In this document: positions 53,867 through 58,689 of the stretch, one piece after another | Position numbering within the stretch: position 1 is the stretch's first letter | How the letters are laid out: each line of letters starts with the position of its first letter | Assembly (NCBI GenBank): GCA_035295125.1 | Contig: DATGJP010000109.1 | Span: 1-58,689, forward strand | Direction of reading: 5' to 3' | Length of the DNA: 58,689 nucleotides | Origin: JAICMB01 sp035295125 | GTDB taxonomy: Bacteria; Acidobacteriota; Terriglobia; Bryobacterales; Bryobacteraceae | Made by a program: the position numbers and the translations under genes | The notes under the pieces: generated by a model | Databases searched by the model: none | The model's input: only the letters and a program-made list of their open reading frames with translations | What the model was told of the DNA's origin: nothing

Positions 53867-54153
53867 GCCGTGCCATCTCCGTTGACCAAAAGCTTCATAT
53901 TCTTCAAGTCGCCCAGGAAGCGCACCACGTCCCAGCGCGCCTGGGCTTCCGGCACCTCAAACTCCTCCACAAGGTCGCGCCACAGTTCCGCCGGCTCCTT
54001 ACCTTCCAACAGGCCTCGGACAATACACGAGCCGGTCGCGTTTAGCGTGTACGATTCCGCGTCACGGGCGTCATAAAGGAACCCCGAAGCCGCGAGCATA
54101 AGTGATGGTTTCAAGCGCGACTCAGCGAATCGCGCTACTTCGTTTTCCAACAT
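53863..54153 (-). CDS. PqqD-like protein (RiPP recognition-element fold)
   Basis: 96 residues. PqqD signature: RLKPSLMLAASGFLYD, YTLNATGSCIVRGLLEGK, then EFEVPEAQARWDVVRFLGDL. PqqD-type domains hold a precursor peptide for modifying enzymes. The ATG at 54153 lacks a strong ribosome site. It leads the operon and overlaps the ATP-grasp gene by four bases, so it is probably a chaperone for that enzyme's substrate. No precursor gene is visible close by. Confidence 0.82.
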   Translation of the reverse strand: MLENEVARFAESRLKPSLMLAASGFLYDARDAESYTLNATGSCIVRGLLEGKEPAELWRDLVEEFEVPEAQARWDVVRFLGDLKNMKLLVNGDGTA

Positions 54154-54180
54154 CAGGTATGGACATCGTATCGTAGGAGG

Positions 54181-54612
54181 ATGGCTCGATGGTGGACTAT
54201 TCTTCTCCTGGGAGCGTCCTTGCTGGCCGTTGCGGCCCCGAAGGACGACATTATCGCGGTGATCCAGAAGTCCGCGGACGACTGGAATCGCGGCGATCTG
54301 GCCGCGTATGTCCAATGCTATGAGCCGTCGAAGGAGACGACGTTTGTCAGCTCAGAGGTGGTCCACGGTACCGATGGCATCCTGGCCCGGTACAAACGGA
54401 ATTATCCCGACCAGGCGCACATGGGCAAGCTGACGTTTTCGCAGTTGCAGGTGCGGCCTCTGAGTGCGGATATTGCAATCGCGACGGGCCGCTTCACGCT
54501 GGAGCGCGCTGCGGACGCCGGCGGTCACGCCACGGGCTTATTTACGCTGGTACTGCGGCGAGACTCGAACGGCTGGCGCATCATCCACGACCACACCCAC
54601 GCCACTCCGTAA
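54181..54612 (+). CDS. Secreted NTF2/SnoaL-like small protein
   Basis: 143 residues with signal peptide MARWWTILLLGASLLAVAA and a single alpha/beta-barrel domain of the DUF4440/SnoaL type (IIAVIQKSADDWNRGDLAAY, ATGRFTLERA, GWRIIHDHTH). The pocket can bind a ligand or act as an enzyme; no certain role. AGGAGG touches the ATG with no spacer, an odd arrangement. It is divergent from the PqqD-like gene by 27 bases. Confidence 0.78.
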   Translation: MARWWTILLLGASLLAVAAPKDDIIAVIQKSADDWNRGDLAAYVQCYEPSKETTFVSSEVVHGTDGILARYKRNYPDQAHMGKLTFSQLQVRPLSADIAIATGRFTLERAADAGGHATGLFTLVLRRDSNGWRIIHDHTHATP

Positions 54613-54650
54613 GCGCCCACCGCCGAACCAAATGCGAGTTTGTGGACCCG

Positions 54651-54962
54651 TCAGTGACCGTGCGTCGACGCGACCTCGTAATGCGAGGCCTTAGCGTCGT
54701 ATCGCGTCAAATGCTGCCGCCGCTCCTCCGGAACGACCGCCGTCTCATAATCCGGCCCCGCGACCGCCCGGATCGCATCGATACTGTCCCATAGCAGGAT
54801 CGTAATGAACTCCACCTCGTCCCCGGCAGGCCGTCTGAGGACATAGCTTCCCCTGTACCCGGGAACCTTGCCTAGCCCGGGTAGCGGCTCCGGCTTGAGC
54901 ATAGCTTCGTATGCGTCGGCATGGTCCGGCTTGGCCCATCCATGCCAGATTCTTGCAATCAT
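54651..54962 (-). CDS. Small ABM/ferredoxin-like fold protein
   Basis: 103 residues beginning MIARIWHGWAKPDHADAYEA, with the ferredoxin-like half typical of antibiotic biosynthesis monooxygenase and related domains (GYRGSYVLRR, EVEFITILLWDSIDAIRAV). It may degrade or oxidise a small compound, or only bind it. It begins 17 bases after the MarR-GNAT stop and probably shares its control. Confidence 0.75.
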   Translation of the reverse strand: MIARIWHGWAKPDHADAYEAMLKPEPLPGLGKVPGYRGSYVLRRPAGDEVEFITILLWDSIDAIRAVAGPDYETAVVPEERRQHLTRYDAKASHYEVASTHGH

Positions 54963-54979
54963 GACAGTCCAAGCTTAGC

Positions 54980-55897
54980 TCAGAGCACCAGATCCCAGTC
55001 CTGAAACACGTGGTCATGGCCGAAATCGTGACCTCGGCTCTCCTTCACCAGTTGGAAGCCGGCGCGTTCGTAAATCCGTCGGGCGGCATGGAGCACGTCA
55101 TTCGTCCAAAGGGTCATTTTCTTGTAGCCCACCTGCCGCGCGAAACGGATGCACTCGTCGACCAGGCGCGTGCCTAGGCCGAGCCCGCGGGCTTCCGGTT
55201 CCACTAGCAATAGGCGAAGCTTGGCCAGTTCATCCGTCGCTCTTACCAGAAAAACACAGCCCAGGATTCGGCCGTCTCTTTCGGCAATCCAGCACCGCTC
55301 TTTCTTCGCGTCGAACTTCTGGATGAACCCTGCCGCGACCTCGGCTACCAGCGCTTCAAAGTGTTCGTCCCACCCGTACTCCTTCGCATAGAGGACACCG
55401 TGCCGATGAACAATCCAGCCGATGTCTCCGGGCTGATGGGGCCTTAGAACGTATGGCGCCTTGGGCTCCATGCCGTTGCCGAGCAGAGTTTCAATTGTCC
55501 GCATCGCCTCGACAACGCGCTCCTGATCCACGTCCGGCAGTTTGCCCAGCAGCGCGCCAATCTCCTGTTGGGAGCTGGCTTCGAGAGCGCCAATGGCATC
55601 CTTGCCCTTCTTCTTAAGCGTCAGTCGCACTTGGCGCTTGTCGCTCTGCGAAGGCTTCCGCGAGATGAAGCCGCCCTTTTCGAAGCGCGCCAGGATGCGG
55701 CTCAGATAGCCGGGGTCGATGCCGAGTTCCCTGCCCAGCTCCGTGGCCGTCGGCGCGTCGCGATGGGCCAACTCGTATAACACGCGCACCTCGGCCAAAG
55801 AAAAGGGGCTATTGAGATAGCCGTTCCGAAGAATACCGATCTTGAATGTGTAGAAGCGGTTAAAACCCCGCACGGACTCCACGCGCCGGTCCAGCAT
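54980..55897 (-). CDS. MarR-GNAT fusion regulator/acetyltransferase
   Basis: 305 residues. N-terminal MarR winged helix (about 30-135: TATELGRELGIDPGYLSRIL and the wing KRQVRLTLKKKGK) is fused to a C-terminal GNAT domain (about 150-305: LRLLLVEPEARGLGLGTRLVDE and VLHAARRIYERAGFQLV). Such fusions couple sensing of a small molecule to acetylation. It has its own operator and promoter at 55900-55934, suggesting autorepression. The ABM-fold gene follows it. Confidence 0.92.
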   Translation of the reverse strand: MLDRRVESVRGFNRFYTFKIGILRNGYLNSPFSLAEVRVLYELAHRDAPTATELGRELGIDPGYLSRILARFEKGGFISRKPSQSDKRQVRLTLKKKGKDAIGALEASSQQEIGALLGKLPDVDQERVVEAMRTIETLLGNGMEPKAPYVLRPHQPGDIGWIVHRHGVLYAKEYGWDEHFEALVAEVAAGFIQKFDAKKERCWIAERDGRILGCVFLVRATDELAKLRLLLVEPEARGLGLGTRLVDECIRFARQVGYKKMTLWTNDVLHAARRIYERAGFQLVKESRGHDFGHDHVFQDWDLVL

Positions 55898-55899
55898 AC

Positions 55900-55934
55900 T
55901 GGACTATTGTCAATTAATTACTTGACTTTGTCAA
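55900..55934 (-). promoter_or_regulatory. Promoter and MarR-type operator of the MarR-GNAT gene
   Basis: On the minus strand TTGACA (55929-55934), 17 bases, then GACAAT (55906-55911, four of six). Overlapping it is the perfect inverted repeat TTGAC-TTT-GTCAA (55922-55934, plus strand), and TGGAC-TATT-GTCAA (55900-55913) is a near copy. Binding at either would block the promoter. Confidence 0.6.
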
Positions 55935-55938
55935 CTAT

Positions 55939-56139
55939 CTAGATCTCGGGGTAGAATTCGAAGAAGGCATCGAGCGACTGCATCAAAGTGGCGCGAATCT
56001 CGTCTTCGCCGCCCTCGATCAGGTGCATCGTCACGTGCGCCTTTTTTCCGTTCTTAAGCGTCACTTCCGCTTCGCTCAACTCCGTCACTTCGTCCGCGGG
56101 GAGCAGCCGCATGCCATAGATCAGCGCAAGTTTAGCCAT
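55939..56139 (-). CDS. Small hypothetical protein
   Basis: 66 residues starting MAKLALIYGMRLLPADEV, with a beta-rich middle (EVTLKNGKKAHVTMHLIEGG) and an acidic C-terminus. It resembles no family I can name. It begins eight bases after the CPBP protease stop, so it is likely in the same transcript. Confidence 0.6.
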   Translation of the reverse strand: MAKLALIYGMRLLPADEVTELSEAEVTLKNGKKAHVTMHLIEGGEDEIRATLMQSLDAFFEFYPEI

Positions 56140-56147
56140 GATTGATT

Positions 56148-56849
56148 CTAGCGGGCGGCTTCCCCCGCGGCCAGCAGTACGACAAACTGCGTCAGGTTGA
56201 AGGTACAGTGCATCAAAGCTGCATTCACGGTAGAACCGGTGCGATACCGGGTCCACCCGAAAGCCACCCCGGCGAGCGAGATCAGGATCATATAGCGCCA
56301 GTCAGGATATTCGAATCCATGGAGCGCCCCGAACATCGCGGCCGAGATGATAATTCCCGAGGTGGCTCCCAGCGACCGCACGATGAGCGGCATGATGAAT
56401 CCCCGGAACGCCAGCTCTTCGAGGGTCGGCCCCAGAAAGCCGACCAGCACGCCAAACAGAATGATCTTCGCCGGCCCTGCCAGCATTTGAGTAAAGGGCA
56501 ACTGAATTCGCGGAGTGTGTAGAGCGACGCCCAGTACGCCGGTCAACAGCACCAGAACGGGGCCAAACAGAATGCTTCTCACCGCCTGGGCGAAACCGGG
56601 CGGAATCCAGCCGAGCGATCGAAACAACGGGGCGCTATATCGCAGCCGCAGAATCACCGTGAGCCAGGCGAAGACCAGGATGTACCAGATGATCTGGCCT
56701 GCCAGAAGCTGATAGGCGAGGCTGAGCGTGTGCAGAACCGGCACGAAGCGAACCAGAACCGCCGCCGCCAGCATGCTCGCGATAGAGAGCGTCAGGAACA
56801 GGGCGAGGTCGGCGTAATCCCAGAATGCTTCGGACCGTTGAGGCGTCAT
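56148..56849 (-). CDS. CPBP-family intramembrane metalloprotease
   Basis: 233 residues with several membrane helices and the CPBP/Rce1-like motifs: EELAFRG (EExxxR), FGALHG and HCTFN. Members process or protect membrane proteins and peptides, including bacteriocin immunity. The ATG overlaps the stop of the deoxyhypusine-synthase-like gene by four bases. Confidence 0.9.
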   Translation of the reverse strand: MTPQRSEAFWDYADLALFLTLSIASMLAAAVLVRFVPVLHTLSLAYQLLAGQIIWYILVFAWLTVILRLRYSAPLFRSLGWIPPGFAQAVRSILFGPVLVLLTGVLGVALHTPRIQLPFTQMLAGPAKIILFGVLVGFLGPTLEELAFRGFIMPLIVRSLGATSGIIISAAMFGALHGFEYPDWRYMILISLAGVAFGWTRYRTGSTVNAALMHCTFNLTQFVVLLAAGEAAR

Positions 56850-57805
56850 GAAGATCGCTCGATCAGCGCCGCCGCAAGCAGCGGAATCATGATTTCGTGG
56901 TGGCCGGTGATGGCGAAGCCACGGCCTCCCGAGCGCGCATGCGGCCGATCGACGACGTTCAGTTTCGGCCGATAATGTTGCAGGAAATCGAAATTCACGG
57001 TTGTGAAATTGGCGAGCGGGTGACCCAGGTTACGCACTACCGATACAACCTTCAGGAAGACTTCGGGCAGCACCACCGCGGAGCCGACATTCAGATACAC
57101 CCCACCGCTATCCATTTCCTTCACCAGGGAACAGAGTAGCCGGAAATCGTGGTGCGAAGCTTGCCCGATCGCGGCTCCGGCGGCGGCAGGATGCGTGTGC
57201 GGCGTGTCGGTGCCGATGGCAACGTGCACCGTCACCGGGACTCCAGCGCGATAGGCTTCGTATTGCAGGCTGCATGCCGCGAACTGGGAATCCGCGATTC
57301 TTTCGAGCCGGCGCGCCAGCGCTTCTCCCAACCCAATGGCTCCTGCGCCCTCGCAAATTGCTTCATTCATTTCGCGGCCGGTTTCTTCAGCCGCCCCGAA
57401 ACGTCCATCCGGCAGAACCGCTTCAACGTCTTCGCTAGTCTGGCCGGCTATACCGATTTCGAAATCGTGGATGGCGGCCGCCCCGTTCAACACGAATCCG
57501 GTCACGAAACCCCGGCGCATCAGGTCGAGGAGCACGGGCGCAAGGCCGCATTTGATGACATGCCCGCCGAGGCCCCACAGGATACCCCGGCCGCGCGCAC
57601 GAGCCTCAACCAGCGCATCCACGACACCGCGGAACGAATCCGCCGCAAGAATTGCAGGCAGCGAGTTCAGAAGGCCGCCGACCCCATCCCCAGGCCGGTA
57701 AGGCTTGGCGAAATGCTCCACGCGTACTTTCCCGCCCCGCGCATGGATCGGGATCGTCTTCAGCCCGGCGAACTCCATGGGCTGCTGCTTATATTTTGAA
57801 CTCAC
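56846..57805 (-). CDS. Deoxyhypusine-synthase-like NAD-fold protein
   Basis: 319 residues, GTG start with GGAAAGG just before it. Segments such as GILWGLGGHVIKCGLAPVLL, GFVTGFVLNGAAAIHDFEI, GTDTPHTHPAAAGAAIG and GSAVVLPEVFLK recall the NAD-binding fold of deoxyhypusine synthase. Bacteria lack eIF5A, so it must have another substrate if it is active. An ATG nine codons on is an alternative start. Start overlaps the uvrA stop (GTGA). Confidence 0.7.
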   Translation of the reverse strand: MSSKYKQQPMEFAGLKTIPIHARGGKVRVEHFAKPYRPGDGVGGLLNSLPAILAADSFRGVVDALVEARARGRGILWGLGGHVIKCGLAPVLLDLMRRGFVTGFVLNGAAAIHDFEIGIAGQTSEDVEAVLPDGRFGAAEETGREMNEAICEGAGAIGLGEALARRLERIADSQFAACSLQYEAYRAGVPVTVHVAIGTDTPHTHPAAAGAAIGQASHHDFRLLCSLVKEMDSGGVYLNVGSAVVLPEVFLKVVSVVRNLGHPLANFTTVNFDFLQHYRPKLNVVDRPHARSGGRGFAITGHHEIMIPLLAAALIERSS

Positions 57806-58689
57806 GCCACCTTTCCGTTACTCATTACTTTCCCAAGCGCCTGCGCCGTGTAGCTCCTCCGGACACGCAATAACTGCTCCGGCGTGCCGCATGCCACCAA
57901 CTGGCCGCCCTTTTCGCCGCCCTCAGGTCCCATATCGATAATCCAGTCGGCCGATTTGATGACATCGAGCTGGTGCTCGATCACCACCACGGTGTTCCCG
58001 AGGCTTACCAGCCGCTGCAGAACGTCAAGCAGCTTGCGGACATCCTCGAAATGCAAACCGGTAGTCGGTTCATCCAGGATATACAGTGTGCGGCCGGTTT
58101 GCCGCTTGCTCAATTCCTTGGCCAGCTTGATGCGCTGCGCTTCCCCACCCGAGAGCGTTGTGGCCGATTGGCCGAGATGAATATAGCCGAGGCCGACGTC
58201 AACCAGCGTCTTGAGCTTCGCCTGGATATTCGGAATATTCTCGAGCTGGGGCAGCGCGTCCTCTACGGCCGTTTCGAGCAGATCGGCGATGGAAAGCCCC
58301 TTGTACTTCACCTGCAGCGTTTCGCTGTTGTAGCGGCGGCCTTTGCAGACGTCGCAGGTGACGTAGACGTCGGGGAGAAAATTCATCTCGATGCGCCTCA
58401 GCCCATCGCCCTGACACGCTTCGCAGCGGCCCCCCTTCACGTTGAAGCTGAAGCGCCCCGGTTTATAGCCCCGCTCACGCGATTCGGGAAGCATGGCATA
58501 AAGATCGCGGATGGGGGAAAAGACGCCGGTGTAAGTGGCCGGATTGGAGCGGGGCGTGCGGCCGATCGGGGACTGATCGATGTCGATCACCTTGTCGATC
58601 AACTGGCCACCCTCGACCCGGCGATGACGCCCAGGAACGGTCCGGGACTTGTAGACATGCTGCATCAGGGATCGAAACAGGATGTCGTT
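57802..58689 (-). CDS. uvrA: UvrABC excinuclease subunit A, C-terminal part (cut by window edge)
   Basis: Last 296 residues of UvrA, the DNA damage sensor. Visible are the second zinc finger (CEACQGDG...CDVCKGRRY), the second signature LSGGEAQRIKLA, Walker B TLYILDEPTTGLH and the switch histidine in VVIEHQLDV. The N-terminal ATPase half and the start lie beyond the window. The stop overlaps the following gene by four bases. Confidence 0.96.
   Translation of the reverse strand, partial: NDILFRSLMQHVYKSRTVPGRHRRVEGGQLIDKVIDIDQSPIGRTPRSNPATYTGVFSPIRDLYAMLPESRERGYKPGRFSFNVKGGRCEACQGDGLRRIEMNFLPDVYVTCDVCKGRRYNSETLQVKYKGLSIADLLETAVEDALPQLENIPNIQAKLKTLVDVGLGYIHLGQSATTLSGGEAQRIKLAKELSKRQTGRTLYILDEPTTGLHFEDVRKLLDVLQRLVSLGNTVVVIEHQLDVIKSADWIIDMGPEGGEKGGQLVACGTPEQLLRVRRSYTAQALGKVMSNGKVA

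Overview
The window is GC-rich bacterial chromosome, densely packed, with many 1-4 bp gene overlaps. The content points to an acidobacterium of the Solibacter/Bryobacter type. The main hints are a FtsX/MacB-type orphan permease of the ADOP kind, membrane Ser/Thr kinases with long helical C-termini next to Sigma70_ECF-type sigma factors, a large sortilin-like BNR-repeat protein, PEGA-domain and GMC/gluconate dehydrogenase proteins, and hairpin-forming intergenic repeats. This placement is inferred from gene content only; no rRNA is present.

Layout. (1) 1-3272, minus strand: str operon rpsL-rpsG-fusA-tuf (tuf cut by the window edge), with a good sigma70 promoter candidate at 3518-3547. (2) 3692-10496: the most unusual locus. 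Two cassettes, each holding a transmembrane Ser/Thr kinase, an ECF sigma factor and a very small peptide gene, stand back to back around a 32-bp dyad at 7169-7200. The left cassette reads sigma-kinase-peptide on the minus strand; the right reads kinase-peptide-sigma on the plus strand. The peptides (41 and 27 aa) share the core K-x-G-G-x(3)-N-H-N-Q, which occurs twice in the longer one. Both sigma factors have QPTA where typical ECF factors have the acidic DAED of region 2.2, as expected of sigma factors switched on by threonine phosphorylation. (3) 10497-19130: sugar-acid enolase-superfamily enzyme, a lipoprotein, a BamE/SmpA-like protein, an ExuT-like transporter, then treZ and a glycogen debranching enzyme. 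(4) 19186-28672: BNR-repeat protein, polysaccharide deacetylase, a divergent pair of DNA-binding proteins that each contain an internal duplication, a two-subunit GMC oxidoreductase, and thiC. (5) 28788-34945: PEGA-domain membrane protein, aldo/keto reductase, and an ABC-2 exporter with a lipoprotein. (6) 34911-41353, minus: hydrolase, ORF6N protein, tilS, ftsH, HAD phosphatase, GNAT. (7) 41412-47857: ADOP permease, cysS-metB-like operon, and two secreted proteins. (8) 47900-54153, minus: a translationally coupled set of PqqD-like protein, ATP-grasp ligase, PLP decarboxylase, P450 and TylF-like methyltransferase, followed by a membrane protein and a GNAT. It looks like an undescribed biosynthetic cluster. 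(9) 54181-58689: small NTF2-like secreted protein, monooxygenase-fold protein, MarR-GNAT fusion with its own operator, CPBP protease, deoxyhypusine-synthase-like protein, and uvrA (cut by the edge).

I saw no tRNA, rRNA, CRISPR array, transposase or prophage block. The only gene-free stretch over 300 bases is 3273-3691.
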